In this document: positions 1 to 12,497 of the stretch, piece after piece
How positions within the stretch are numbered: position 1 is the first letter of the stretch
Layout: each line of letters starts with the position of its first letter
NCBI RefSeq assembly: GCF_964340395.1
Contig: NC_135553.1
Location: forward strand, 9,445,001-9,509,000
DNA from: Glandiceps talaboti
Lineage: Eukaryota > Hemichordata > Enteropneusta > Spengelidae
Length of the DNA: 64,000 nucleotides
Direction: 5' to 3'
Notes under the pieces: model-generated
Seen by the model: the letters and a program-made list of their open reading frames with translations, nothing else
Told to the model about the DNA's origin: nothing
Databases searched by the model: none
Made by a program: the position numbers and the translations under genes

Positions 1-1244
1 TTTGTAAAACTTCTTTTTTATAAAGTAACCACATTCTTTTTGTTAAATTAAACAATACTTATCTTTTAAAACATTTCACTTTATAAGTAAAAACATACAA
101 GTCTTGATCGATGCTCGGGAGATGTATCCATTTATCATAGCTTATCACTGATAAATTCGAATGTCTGCATGTAGTTATCGACTTTGGGACATTTTAGAAT
201 TTCCGATTGTTTGCTCCAGCTTCACTTGTTATCTTGTCTTCAACATTTCACGAATTGATTTAGAATTTTTAGAATCTTTCGCCTAACATTATATCCAAGC
301 TTTTCAAATACGATAGTCCTTTTCGAAACACTAACATATTGATAAAAAGCGAGTTTATGAAAAATTACACTACACACGCACCTTATAAAACTTTATACAA
401 CATATAGCATGGCCTGAAACGACCTTTTCCAGGACTTGTGTGTTTACACATGCTTGACACTACATTCTCAAAGAACTGTTCATCCTTTTTTTACCATTCC
501 AGGTACCAGAGTTTCTCATCCTTGGGTTGGACAGAGTAAGTTATTGCTTGGCATTTCATCCATTGTTGAAATTTCTCGCCTGCTTTTGATAGCGGGGCAG
601 TTTATGCAATTAAAGTGCCTGCAAAATATGACTGCTGCATGTCACGAAATGGTCATCGTCGAGGTTTAGATTATTCTAGTCGTTTTATACAAAAATCCTT
701 GCCAGGTTTATCATTCTGTTCCAAATTCGATTGACCAGTCAGTTGATTAATTCATCTCTTTGCATTTTGAGTTTCAAACATGTAGTTTCCAAAGCAAGGT
801 CAATGCCAAAAACTAATTCTTGACAATGTCAGATATGTAAAGTATAATGTTGTGACGTCGCGATTTCCCAAAATTAACTGTAGACAGCTGACCAAAACAG
901 GCAGTGTGGCCATATACATGAACTTTAGAAATCAGAGAGCAAATCCCAGATCGAGTTGAGTTCAGTAACTGGTAAAAACCAACCGTCAAAGTTCGCGAAG
1001 TTCATGAGAGAGTAACTATTGAAATTAAAACAAGAGTTGTGTAACATTGGCGGTCGATGTCAGCCATGATCATATGCTACAGTAGCATAATGTACAACTT
1101 CAAGTTCGACAAATCATTCGTTTTAATCGTCAGTATTTGGTCAGTGTAGTCAAAACTTTTACCTTCTAAACAAAACAGCGCTGGGTTACAAAGAGTGGGT
1201 TTGTTTGGTTGTTCATGGACAGCTTTACTATCTTTGCATTACAG
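1..1244. other. Upstream/intronic sequence, no exon supported
   Basis: AT-rich sequence with no convincing coding exon. It ends in a good splice acceptor (pyrimidine-containing tract then ACAG at 1241-1244). Since the first supported exon starts in phase 1, this stretch must be intron at least in its 3' part, and the promoter and signal-peptide exon of the first gene are upstream or unrecognised. Confidence 0.5.
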
Positions 1245-1859
1245 ACCTTGCTCATCGCTCTGCAAAATTTGTAACTGAAACTGCCTATCTAGCTCCGATA
1301 GCCCATATACCTGATATGGAAGGAGTTACCGTTGCTCTATGGGTGAAGACCGCCGATAGGACAGGGTCTCCGATTGTATTCTCCTACGCTGTGCTTCACC
1401 AAAAGAACGAACTCAGCTTGCATAATGCCGGAAATCTGACTGCTTCTGTGAAAGGAGATCAGACTAAAATGACTGGTATTGCTGTAAATGACGGTAACTG
1501 GCACCATGTATGTGTTTCATGGGATGGTGTTGGTGGACGATGGAATCTTTACCAGGATGGCATAAAGATGATTTCTAGATATGGGTTACATACAGATGAA
1601 TCGATAACTGGTGGAGGTTCGTTCATGCTTGGACAAGAGCAAGATTTGATTCGAGGAAGTTTCGACCCAAATCAAGCTCTCGATGGAGAAGTAACGTATG
1701 CCAATATTTGGAGCCGTGCTGTTCCTCCCACCCAAGTCTCCAGAGTGTATCTAGACTGTGGCTCTACAAGTGATGCGGACGTGTTCGATTGGGATTATGC
1801 CAGTACCAGCAGAATGTTCATCAGGGAAACAGTCCATGATTATCAAGTTGACACATGTC
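1245..1859 (+). CDS. Gene 1, exon: pentraxin (LamG-like) domain PTX1
   Basis: A 615-nt phase 1-1 exon encoding about 205 residues of a pentraxin/concanavalin-A-like jelly roll. The acceptor is ACAG at 1241-1244 and the donor is GTGAGT at 1860. The pentraxin core HHVCVSWD lies at about 1499-1525, followed by W-x-L-Y-x-D-G. A calcium-site loop of C-reactive-protein type, LGQEQD, lies at 1628-1645, followed by a Phe-Asp, a Gln and a Gly-Glu-Val as in pentraxins; this is the only domain of the five in the window that keeps it well. The first cysteine of the usual pentraxin disulfide is replaced by Ala (VTVALWVKT). The family recognises carbohydrate, phosphocholine or matrix ligands outside the cell; the ligand here is unknown. 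The exon can be spliced in frame to any other phase-1 exon of the locus. Confidence 0.85.
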
Positions 1860-2599
1860 GTGAGTTGAGCTTTATTCTGCATCTTTCTGTTCTATTTACC
1901 TGATGATAACACAACCCATAACACCAACGTAAAAGCGTTTTCTGTATATACCACAATCGTTTATTGCATCCATATCAAATGTAAAAGTGTGCTGTTTCAT
2001 TTGCTAATTTACAACATTATAAAGGCCACATGCTAGGCTTGTAATTAAACCAATTGAAACAGTATACTTTAACCGCTTGATATGAATGCTATAAATGAGA
2101 AAGTGCTTTATTTCAGTGTTACTCGTTGTAAGCACTTACTAGTCGTAATCATTCAATTGTCAATCTAACCTATATGGAATGGTGTTCCACTTCAATAATT
2201 CAGATTTGATTTGTTTTTCATGCACGTACGATGACTACCTTAAATCTGGTAAACTGTTTTATAAAGGTTTTATTATTTGTGTTGGTGTTACAAATTGGTC
2301 CACAAGCGATCTGAATCATACCGTTTAAAGAATTGCATATCAGACTTCCGAGAAGCAACGAATGACAGATCTAGTGGCAAGTACCCAGTAAATGTTAAAC
2401 TTAAACTGGTTTGTGACGGTTTTAGTAAGTGTTCAACACTAAAGTTTTAGGGAGGAAGCTAAAGGCCGGAGGGGAGTTGGAGGAGAGGCAAAATGACATT
2501 GGGGCAATGGGTCTGTTTCGAATGATATAATGATATCCTTATAAGTATAAAGCGATGCTAACTCTATTTTTCTCTTTGCTCTCTTCTTGTTCTATACAG
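1860..2599 (+). other. Intron between PTX1 and PTX2
   Basis: A 740-bp intron, GTGAGT to TATACAG. No further coding signal or repeat was recognised in it. Confidence 0.7.
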
Positions 2600-3232
2600 C
2601 TGATACATCGGTTATCTCCGAAGATGAATCAATCGTATGTACACCAGATTCCGATATCCTCTTACAATCTAAACATCCTGTACCCGAAACGGAGGAACTC
2701 GCCGCATGTGCGTGGATCCTCCCGCATGATGATGATAAAAATGGTAAATTGTTCGCCTACACAGTAAATGAAAACGACGAAATTTCACTGTCTGACGCGA
2801 GTAATCTAACAATAGCCGTTGGTGGTGAAAGTCGTCAAACCAACGTTACCCTAGAGCCTTCGAAGATGAATCACGTGTGTACCACATGGTGTTCATCAAT
2901 CGGTTACTTTGAAGTATTTGTCAACGGTAGTTTCGTAGCCAGTGGGATTGATTTAGCAAGGGGCCATATAATCAAAACGGGTGGTCACATCACTTTAGGA
3001 CATGCCCTGAGCGACGCTGATGACAGCACTCCGTTCCTGGGAGAAATGACTGGATTACAAATCTACAACCGGATCCCCGCTGACAAAGAGTTAGCGAGTC
3101 TGGCCAATGACAGTTGTAATGATCAACCAGGTGGTAATATCTACTCTTGGCATTCTGGTAATTTGATTGTAGCACCGACAGACATAAAAACATCACCTTT
3201 GCCAACCTGTCCCTGTTCTACTATAATCGCAG
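2600..3232 (+). CDS. Gene 1, exon: pentraxin (LamG-like) domain PTX2
   Basis: A 633-nt phase 1-1 exon (211 codons) between acceptor TATACAG (ends 2599) and a strong donor AG|GTAAGT at 3233. The translation has the pentraxin signature H-V-C-T-T-W-C-S and the preceding Cys (AACAWILP), so the domain disulfide can form. The calcium-loop residues are largely lost: the LGQEQD position reads LGHALS. A Cys-rich end (TCPCS) may form linker disulfides. It follows PTX1 after a short intron and probably arose by tandem exon duplication, though the two are now quite divergent. Function is inferred from the family only: extracellular ligand or matrix binding. Confidence 0.82.
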
Positions 3233-3883
3233 GTAAGTGGTGTCATTTAATCAGTTAAAATCGAATGGGTCACGGTAAAAACTGCAAAGGGATACCAATA
3301 TGTTATATATTTGTTCGTTATGACTAGCTACCTAAAATCTACAATGTTCCATTGCTCACATTATGCAAGGTGCCAATATATAAATAGTCTCAATAGTCTA
3401 AAGTACACTAATTTGATAATAACAAACGTGTCAATGATATGATAAACGTTTCAGCTCTAATATTGTGAGACATGTTTACATGGAGATTGACAAGCGTTAT
3501 ATAACTAACCATATATTATATTAGTTCCGGGTATAAGATTTCTAAATATGGTTAACAACGAAGATTGTCCACAAGAACTATAAACATATATTCCATCAAA
3601 CATACTCATTTCTTCTGCAGGTATATGATACAACAGGTATATGAAAACTCAAATATTCCCACGTGCTACCTAACGTTATATTACTGCATGGGGACTCGTG
3701 AGATATAACTTGGCGACGTAAATTTTCTGAAAATGAGAAAATTACATTTTCCTATTGAAAGTATACATGTACTTTGTACTGGGACTGATCACTTGCAGGA
3801 TGTTTATCTGATCACGTGGGCGGGGCAAGGAACCAAACATGTGTCAGTGCTCAGTGAGACTCATTACGTCACTGATTTATTCA

Positions 3884-3957
3884 TACACACACACACACGC
3901 ACACAGACAGACAGGCATACATACATACATACATACATACATACATACATACATACA
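3884..3957. repeat. Compound microsatellite (CA)n-(CAGA)n-(CATA)n
   Basis: Direct run of CA dinucleotides passing into CAGA and then about a dozen CATA tetranucleotides. Confidence 0.95.
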
Positions 3958-4024
3958 TGTAAACTTTATTTGAACTGGATAGTTCTTTAAGTACATGCAT
4001 ATAAATAATTGTCTCCCAAGAAGT

Positions 4025-4212
4025 CAAGTGAGGGCCATCCCTGTGGGTTCAGTGTTAATGCAGGAGGAAACCGGGGAAAACCGGCATTGTTCGGTACAGT
4101 CAAACTGAACGACACTCTTCTTACTTACAGCGTGGTAAATTTAATCGAACCCTGAATGGGGTTCGAACCCCGACCGCAGTGGTAACACAACCACTCGGCC
4201 AACGACAACCAT
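4025..4212 (-). mobile_element. tRNA-derived SINE-like element, copy 1
   Basis: Read on the minus strand it begins with an A-box-like TTGGCCGAGTGGTT and a B-box-like GGGTTCGAACCCC, about 45 bases apart, as in a Ser/Leu-type tRNA head. A body containing a CCGG-TTTTCCCCGG-TTTCCTCCT stretch follows. The same head and body motif occur on the plus strand at 22738-23008, which shows it is a dispersed family. Pol III head identity is inferred from the boxes. Confidence 0.7.
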
Positions 4213-4689
4213 ACACACATACATATATAAATACATACCTACATACCTGTTGTTAGTTTTATATAGCTAATCAAAATTATATGTTAATCAGTAAAGCCTA
4301 TAGATACACCTAAATTTGTTTACCGATTTATTTTGATAAAAAGTGACTTATAAACCTGAAGGATCTGGGCGGACGTTTATTTATTCTTTTAATTTATTTA
4401 ATCTGCATGTCACTATAATGAACTACTATTAATGTAGCGGTGCGTATAATAGAATTTATTTTTTTCATATTCAATGTCCAACTTTCACCATGAGATTGAA
4501 ATGCGACAGATTACTTGTTTCCATCAAAACAAAATAGATACTCCCAAGCCTTACTACCAAACCAGAGTGACTTCAGAGTTTCAATCAGGCAGCATGGTGT
4601 TATCTACATCTCATCACTCAAGGTTTTTCGTTACATATTACATTAAAGCAAAATACAGACATTGGTAGTGTGCTAGTAGATAAAATGAT

Positions 4690-4790
4690 ACCTTGTATCT
4701 CACTGGGGTGAACACAAATCAACATCACTGTTGGATGAAACAAGAAAGATTCAATCACAAACCTTATTTTGTGTTCACAGTGAGATAAAA
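4690..4790. repeat. Small inverted-repeat element (MITE-like)
   Basis: TATCTCACTGGGGTGAACAC near 4695 is matched in inverted orientation by GTGTTCACAGTGAGATA near 4771-4787, giving arms of about 20 bp with a short spacer. No target-site duplication was confirmed. Confidence 0.45.
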
Positions 4791-5433
4791 TGTAACATTT
4801 CATACGCGTGTGCGTTATCAGTGACTGTATTTTGTTTGTGTAATTCGTAGCCAAATGTGTTTGTGAAATTCACAACACATCGTGCCGCCTAATTCAAACT
4901 CTACGGTCTTTCTGGTATGGTAGTAAGTTTACGAATATGGACGAAACCAATGCCGAAAACAGATCAAATCGTTGCAAGGAAGTATCATAGGGCGATGAAG
5001 AAAATCTTTCTTACACTATTCCCAACAAATTGCAAATTAAGGCGCGGAAAATGACAATATAATGAGTCCCTGGAATGTTTAAATATTCCCACACCTTTCA
5101 AATCATCACTGTGTGCATTCTAGATTATTCTTGGGTCAGTCTATTTTCTTCGACCAGTGCGTATTAAAGAAGTCAGAAGGTATATATTGGCACTATGTTA
5201 CACTATTTGGCTCATATTCAGGACCCACAAAATTATACTGGGTGATGAAGGTGTTTTTTTTTTATATCAAGTTTTGACCCAAGTTAACAAAGAAACTATA
5301 TTTTTGACGTGTCCTGATTACCTGAAGTAACCAGAAGTGGGAAGTTTTCAAAACTATGATTTTAAAGCACATGAGTTGACAAAGGTTACTGAGCATTGTC
5401 ACCTGTCCACAAATCTATATTTTTAGAAACGAT

Positions 5434-5570
5434 ACAGTCCGTTTCAAGCTACCGTTCATCAAATTGCAAATTAAGGCGAGAAAAGTGACAATAGATCTTA
5501 CTCATTCAAATGTTGAAATATTGTCACGTTTTCAGACAGAGTATGTGAATGGCAACTTGAAACGGACTGT
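5434..5570. repeat. Inverted-repeat element (MITE-like), 137 bp
   Basis: Termini ACAGTCCGTTTCAAG (5434) and CTTGAAACGGACTGT (to 5570) are perfect inverted copies. The interior shares ATTGCAAATTAAGGCG with a second, related segment at about 5029. This fits a small non-autonomous DNA transposon family; the transposase class cannot be told. Confidence 0.5.
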
Positions 5571-6146
5571 TTAACAGCCCCCTTAATGGTCTATATATTT
5601 TGAATTTTCAGGTGTTCAGCCAGTAATACCTAGCGACTGGAAGCGTTGAAAATGGAAGTCATTTTCTCACTACAAACCATGAAAGTACCGTATGCGACGA
5701 TCGATGTCGTAGATCTTTCATTGATGCCATGTACTTTTACTAGTAATTAATTTAGTTGACAATGTCATATTGTTCATTAAACTATTTGAATGCATTTGTT
5801 TGCCGTTGTATCTTTGGCTTCTTACCTGCCTGCCTTCTTGGACTGTGGAAAGGTTGATAGTAAACAAGGACCCACTTTTGTTGGCAGTTGTCACTCACAG
5901 CAGACACTTGTTTTGTTCTTTGACTTAACCACTTATCTTACATACCATTCTCTTACCAAAAATCAAACGTTCAAATGATTTCGTTTAGAAGCTGGCAACA
6001 CGTTTTACATCTCACGAGTCCTCATGTACATAATCGAAATTTGTGTGTGATGCTAGGTTTTCGTGACACTGTTTAGTTTTGCGAATGGTTTCTTTCGCTG
6101 ATGGGTATCAATAGCTTAACGTATTTCAAACATCTTTATACAATTC

Positions 6147-6171
6147 AACAAACAAACAAACAAACAAACAA
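6147..6171. repeat. Microsatellite (AAAC)n
   Basis: Six tandem CAAA units. Confidence 0.9.
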
Positions 6172-7476
6172 GTATACGTAAGCCAGTTAGCTTGAATAAA
6201 TCGTCCTCTTCATCATAACAATGTTGTGAATTTAAAAGAGACTGTCACCAAAATAGAAATCAAACCTTTAATCATATTAGGTAAAATTAGTTACAAAATA
6301 TAACTTAATAAGGATGTAAGGCTTGTCTTACCTTCAAGTTTATAAAAAAAAATAGGTCTACTATCAAACTACATAGCTATTATCTTTTGCAGGAATTATA
6401 TACAAAAATGACATAACATTTCTTGAACAAGCACTAAAAAATTTACAACTGTATCTCAGGTGCCAAGGGACATAATCTATTTTGTCATTTGGAACAAATC
6501 AGCGTTAAGTTAAATTTCGGAAAAGTTGCTATCGTTGAGAAAAAATATACAAATTGAACTCCAACTTTGCATGAATGGGCTGAATTGAGGGTGTCTATCG
6601 GAACCCGAGATAGGTGTATTGGTAATGATTGTTGACACACTCGCTGGCTACGTATACTGTCACTCAATCTCTGGACACCCTTTGGAAATATTACGTAGAC
6701 CACAAGCAGATCTGTCTCACTGATGAATTGTGAACCAATGGGATGTGAAAGTACTTTCCGATGACAACTGTAGCTACGTAATACTCTGTACGTTGGAGGA
6801 AGGCACTGAAACAACTATACACGTCTGACAGTGGTGTCTGAAGAACTTACACAATAAACACAGTTATCCAGAATAGTAGCTTCAAATGTTTTTATTAAGT
6901 GAAGTTCATGTTTCTTTTTTTATATACATGTACACTTACCATTCTCAAATGATGTCAACAATACATCCAAAGATGGGGTGATTTCTACTGCAAAAAAAGC
7001 TCATTCCTCGATAGATGGTAATTAGTTTTACATTCAGTAATAAGCTAGTTGCTAATGACCGGTCTCAAAAAGTCAGTTTACTCGTTTGTGTGCTACTTAC
7101 TCATTACGTCACTGTAATACATTAGAAAGGCCAATGATTCAGTCCTTGGTTCTCTAATCGGTGTCATGCTATAAGGACTACACAGGATGATATCGATTCC
7201 TTTCTTCTGGGTTTCTTTCTTCTTTTCTGACGCTCTTCCAGACATCTCGGACCTTAACTGTAAACATAAAACCAAACTGGGTCTGTGAGGTCATGGTCAG
7301 TTCTCTGTACTATAAACCATTACCAAACCATAGTTTGTATATAATTTCAGCAAATATATGTCAACTTAATTTAAACAATATTCAAGTATGGGATAGACAC
7401 GTCGAAATGATCAATACACAATTAAGGCTATTTTTAAATTGAGCTACTCCTTACCATCAACACAGTTGCAGTTTTA

Positions 7477-7482
<6 letters not shown>

Positions 7483-7564
<82 letters not shown>

Positions 7565-7585
7565 CAGGCAGGCAGGCAGGCAGGC

Positions 7586-7630
<45 letters not shown>
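7483..7630. repeat. Compound microsatellite (GA)n-(GGCA)n-(CAGA)n
   Basis: About 78 bp of GA, then GGCA tetranucleotides, then CAGA tetranucleotides, without interruption. Confidence 0.95.
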
Positions 7631-7632
<2 letters not shown>

Positions 7633-8727
7633 GATAACGTTATACAAATCAGTTTTAAATAACACTAATTAATATGCATGTGAATATTACACATCAAACC
7701 TCATCAATTATAGGCCACTACCTTGAAGGCAATACACACATATGCACACTAAGACAGAAAGAACCAAAATCTTGGCATCTCCAAAGGAACTATTCTTATA
7801 AGGGAAAGGGCGAAGTTCTATCACACCTTTATCTTAGTTAGGCTTGCGCAGCGGAGAGTTGTTGAAAATGACACCTCTGGGTCCCTAAGCATAAAATTAA
7901 TGTGTTATTGTATGAAACTAAGATATAATCAGCGCTGCCTTTGTTCCTTTTTAGCTTAGAGCAATTCTAGTTTTGGGCGACACAAACATGTTGACTTTCA
8001 ATTTAACTAGTTTCTTTACCCATCATCCAATAGTTTACAATCTCGATTTCTATATTACTCGAATTATGTACACTACATTAAGAAATCCTGCGCTGTCATT
8101 AACAACTGGATATCAAATGGCAATCTAAAGATATGTTCTTAAATATAGATTCACTTAACCTTGAAAGTGGCCTTTCAATTAAGTAATGACTCTTTAATTA
8201 CCGGGTACATGTGAAAACTTTATATGTACATTGCAATCGACATTCCACCACTCAGGATGAATATATTTGCATCAATTAGTATGGAAGTGGTGTATTGATT
8301 AATATTCATTAGTGTTTACAAATTTCTCCTTTATATACTAATATGAAGGTACGTACGTAGTCACGTGTTCACCTGCGTCATCATCATCATCATTATGAAA
8401 GAATAGAACACTCACGCTCGATATTGGCATACAACATATAAAGGTCGCTTCTTTGGACAATTAAAGTTTATACGCTGTTTACTCAAGTGAAAATGTTAAC
8501 ATAATAACCCCAATTAAACTATTTTCAAATGATTATGTCGATGCATGCTTTCTATAACATTGCAAATGTCTTCTGCCTTATTTAACAGTTGACTGCAAAG
8601 TTGGGATTTTTTGAACTTTTTAAAATAAATACGTATAATAAATTACCAGATTGAGTTCGGTTAATTGTAATTGGTGGCTAAGTGTACACAGTATGTACAC
8701 ACTGCAGCATAATCGACGTCCGTCACA

Positions 8728-11282
8728 AGTCTAAACTCAGCTTGTGCCTCTTTAACCAAGCCTAAACTCAGCTTGTGCCCCTTTAACCAAGACTAAACTC
8801 AGCTTGTACCCCTTTAACCAAACCTAAACTCAGCTTGTGCCCCTTTAACCAAGACTAAACTCAGCTTGTGCCCCTTTAACCAAACCTAAACTCAGCTTGT
8901 GCCCCTTTAACCAAGACTAAACTCAGCTTGTGCCCCTTTAACCAAGACTAAATTCAGCTTGTGCCCCTTTAACCAAGACTAAACTCAGCTTGTGCCCCTT
9001 TAACCAAGACTAAACTCAGCTTGTGCCCCTTTAACCAAGCCTAAACTCAGCTTGTGCCCCTTTAACCAAGCCTAACTCAGCTTGTGCCACTTTAACCAAG
9101 CCTAAACTCAGTTTGTGCCCCTTTAACCAAGCCTAAACTCAGCTTGTGCCCCTTTAACCAAGCCTAAACTCAGCTTGTGCCCATTTAACCAAGACTAAAC
9201 TCAGCTTGTGCCCCTTTAACCAAGCCTAAACTCAGCTTGTGCCCCTTTAACCAAGCCTAAACTCAGCTTGTGCCCCTTTAACCAAGACTAAACTCAGCTT
9301 GTGCCCCTTTAACCAAGCCTAAACTCAGCTTGTGCCCCTTTAACCAAGACTAAACTCAGCTTGTGGCCTTTAACCAAGACTAAACTCAGCTTTTGTCCCT
9401 TTAACAAAGTCTAAACTCAGTTTGTGCCCCTTTAACCAAGCCTAAACTCAGCTTGTGCCCCTTTAACCAAGACTAAACTCAGCTTGTGCCTCTTTAACCA
9501 AGCCTAAACTCAGCTTGTGCCCCTTTAACCAAGACTAAACTCAGCTTGTGCCTCTTTAACCAAGCCTAAACTCAGCTTGTGCCCCTTTAACCAAGCCTAA
9601 ACTCAGTTTGTTCCCCTTTAACCAAGCCTAAACTCAGCTTGTGCCCCTTTAACCAAGCCTAAACTCAGTTTGTTCCCCTTTAACCAAGCCTAAACTCAGC
9701 TTGTGCCCCTTTAACCTAGCCTAAACTCAACTTGTGGCCTTTAACCAAGACTAAACTCAACTTGTGCCCCTTTAACCAAGCCTAAACTCAGTTTGTGCCC
9801 CTTTAACCAAGCCTAAACTCAGCTTGTGGCCTTTAACCAAGCTTAAACTCAGCTTGTGCCCCTTTAACCAAGACTAAACTCAGCTTGTGCCCCTTTAACC
9901 AAGACTAAACTCAGCTTGTGCCCCTTTAACCAAGACTAAACTCAGCTTGTGCCCCTTTAACCAAGCCTAAACTCAGCTTGTGCCCCTTTAACCAAGCCTA
10001 ACTCAGCTTGTGCCCCTTTAACCAAGCCTAAACTCAGTTTGTGCCCCTTTAACCAAGCCTAAACTCAGCTTGTGCCCCTTTAACCAAGCCTAAACTCAGC
10101 TTGTGCCCCTTTAACCAAGACTAAACTCAGCTTGTGCCTCTTTAACCAAGCCTAAACTCAGCTTGTGCCCCTTTAACCAAGACTAAACTCAGCTTGTGGC
10201 CTTTAACCAAGACTAAACTCAGCTTTTGTCCCTTTAACCAAGTCTAAACTCAGCTTGTGCCCCTTTAACCAAGCCTAAACTCAGTTTGTGCCCCTTTAAC
10301 CAAGCCTAAACTCAGCTTGTGCCCCTTTAACCAAGCCTAAACTCAGCTTGTGCCCCTTTAACCAAGACTAAACTCAGCTTGTGCCTCTTTAACCAAGCCT
10401 AAACTCAGCCTGTGCCCCTTTAACCAAGCCTAAACTCAGCTTGTGGCCCTTTAACCAAGCCTAAACTCAGCTTGTGCCCCTTTAACCAAGCCTAAACTCA
10501 GTTTGTTCCCCTTTAACCAAGCCTAAACTCAGCTTGTGCCCCTTTAACCTAGCCTAAACTCAACTTGTGGCCTTTAACCAAGACTAAACTCAACTTGTGC
10601 CCCTTTAACCAAGCCTAAACTCAGTTTGTGCCCCTTTAACCAAGCCTAAACTCAGCTTGTGGCCTTTAACCAAGCTTAAACTCAGCTTGTGCCCCTTTAA
10701 CCAAGACTAAACTCAGCTTGTGCCCCTTTAACCAAGCCTAAACTCAGCTTGTGCCCCTTTAACCAAGACTAAACTCAGCTTGTGCCCCTTTAACCAAGAT
10801 TAAACTCAGCTTGTGCCCCTTTAACCAAGCCTAAACTCAGCTTGTGCCCCTTTATCCAAGCCTAAACTCAGCTTGTGCCCCTTTAACCAAGTCTAAACTC
10901 AGCTTGTGCCCCTTTAACCAAGCCTAAACTCAACTTGTGGCCTTTAACCAAGACTAAACTCAGCTTGTGCCCCTTTAACCAAGCCTAAACTCAGCTTGTG
11001 CCCCTTTAACCAAGCCTAAACTCAGTTTGTGCCCCTTTAACCAAGACTAAACTCAGCTTGTGCCTCTTTAACCAAGCCTAAACTCAGTCTGTGCCCCTTT
11101 AACCAAGACTAAACTCAGTTTGTGCCCCTTTAACCAAGCCTAAACTCAGCTTGTGGCCCTTTAACCAAGCCTAAACTCAGTCTGTGCCCCTATAACGAAG
11201 CCTAAACTCAGCTTGTGCCCCTTTATCCAAGCCTAAACTCAGCCTGTGCCCCTTTAACCAAACCTAAACTAAGCTTGTGCCC
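8728..11282. repeat. 31-bp minisatellite array, about 80 copies
   Basis: About 2.55 kb of head-to-tail 31-bp units, each with the core CTAAACTCAGCTTGTG followed by CCCCTTTAACCAAG. Units differ mainly at the AAGCC/AAGAC junction and in rarer variants (TTTGTTCCCC, CAACTTGTGGCC). Variant strings recur in order near 9600-9760 and 10500-10610, so a block of roughly 0.85 kb was itself duplicated. The unit length is not a multiple of three and no long frame crosses it, so it is non-coding. It lies in the intron between PTX2 and the HYR exons and ends about 100 bp before the first HYR-unit remnant. Confidence 0.95.
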
Positions 11283-11378
11283 CGCTATAGAATCACAATT
11301 CATGAACATCATTCGATTAAATATGAAAATTCAAGAATATTTCTACGCAAAAATCGGAAACGTACTAACTAACTTACT

Positions 11379-11810
11379 ACTGTACAAGGTAGGAATGCTA
11401 TATTCATAGACCCATTTTTTGACTAAAATGTTACTCTTATTTGTCAAATATGTGTGTTTGAAGATACACGAAATAATGTGAAAGGAAGTAGTCTTAAAGA
11501 GACAAACCTGTCCAGACACCCAGCTGCTGTGTTGTGAATAATGGGAAACATTACAACCCATCACATCTTACCCAAATGTATTGGCTTTAACTTTCCTCAA
11601 ATTAATTCTTCAGAATAAGTTTCGATAAATCCAGTTGACTTAATCCAGATAAAAGACAATTATACAGACCTTTAATTAGTTTGAGTTACTGCTCATCACA
11701 ATAACAACGTAAACTTTCATACTGTGGTTTTTTATGGAAGAAATACTGCCACTTCAATTCCTTATTAACCACCTTTTCATCTGACTAACTAACTACCTCT
11801 CCTGCAACAG
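11379..11810 (+). pseudogene. Truncated HYR repeat unit (exon tail plus intron)
   Basis: ACTGTACAAG|GTAGGAATG at 11379 is the last 10 nt of an HYR exon with its donor, followed by the standard repeat-unit intron up to the first intact HYR exon. The rest of the exon is missing and replaced by unrelated sequence next to the minisatellite. It is the broken left edge of the array and not a usable exon. Confidence 0.75.
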
Positions 11811-12053
11811 ATACGATATCTCCCGTGGTGACTTGCCCTCCATCTCAAACTGTTGAGTATGATGATGGTTACACAAGTACTGTTGTCAAGTTCAGTGTTG
11901 AATCAGCAACTGATAATTCGGGAATAACACCTACCGTAACATGCAACCCTCCTTCAGGCAATATTTTCATTAGTGGTGTAAACACGGTAATGTGCTCAGC
12001 TACAGACGATTCCCGCAATACCGGGTTCTGTAATTTTACGCTGACTGTACAAG
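11811..12053 (+). CDS. Gene 1, HYR domain exon 1
   Basis: A 243-nt phase 1-1 exon (81 codons), acceptor GCAACAG, donor CAAG|GTAGAA. It encodes a complete hyalin repeat: four Cys (TCPPSQ, TCNPPSG, MCSATDD, FCNFTLTV), the hallmark ATDNSG and DDSxN motifs, and an Ig-like beta-sandwich pattern. HYR domains occur in sea-urchin hyalin, SVEP1/polydom and other adhesion and complement-like proteins. This copy has Arg in DDSRN, where most later copies have Gly. It is the first of the array and follows an 8.6 kb intron after PTX2. Confidence 0.9.
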
Positions 12054-12497
12054 GTAGAAATGCTATATTCATAGTCCCATTCTTTAACTAAATTGTCACT
12101 CTTATTTGTCAAATATGTGTGTTTGAAGATACACGAAATAATGTGAAAGGCAGTAGTCTTGAAGAGACAAACCTGTCCAGACACCCAGTTGTTGTGTTCT
12201 GAATAATGGGAAACATTACAACCCATCACATCTTACCCAATTGTATTAGCTTTAACTTTCCTCAAATTAATTCTTCACTATCCTCAAATTAATTCTTCAG
12301 AATAGGTTTCGATAAATCCAGTTGACTAAATCCAGAAAAAAGACAATCATACAGACCTTTAATTAGTTTGAGTTACTGCTCATCACAATAACAACGTAAA
12401 CTTTCATACTGTGTTTTTTTATGGAAGAAATACTGCCACTTCAATTCCTTATTAACCACCTTTTCATCTGACTAACTAACTACCTCTCCTGCAACAG

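Larger units (their letters stand above)
3233..8727 (+). other. Long intron, 5' part (no exon supported)
   Basis: No exon with matching phase and domain homology was recognised over about 5.5 kb. It contains microsatellites, one SINE-like copy and two small inverted-repeat elements, all listed separately. Open frames here are short and lack splice context. Confidence 0.5.

Noticed and set aside
1090-1149. Possible signal-peptide exon for gene 1 (ATG, then a hydrophobic run FVLIVSIW)
   Set aside because: No donor in the required phase 1 before the in-frame TAG; hydrophobic run is short. Kept as a weak possibility only.
4140-4210. Functional tRNA gene on the minus strand
   Set aside because: A and B boxes are present, but a cloverleaf acceptor stem is not evident and the same head is linked to a conserved non-tRNA body at 22.7 kb, so it is a SINE-like element.
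6485-6814. Minus-strand open frame of 109 codons
   Set aside because: No start context, no recognisable domain and no repeat or splice support; probably chance or a decayed repeat.
8728-11282. 31-bp repeat array considered as a CRISPR array
   Set aside because: Units are directly adjacent with no unique spacers, and the DNA is eukaryotic; it is a minisatellite.
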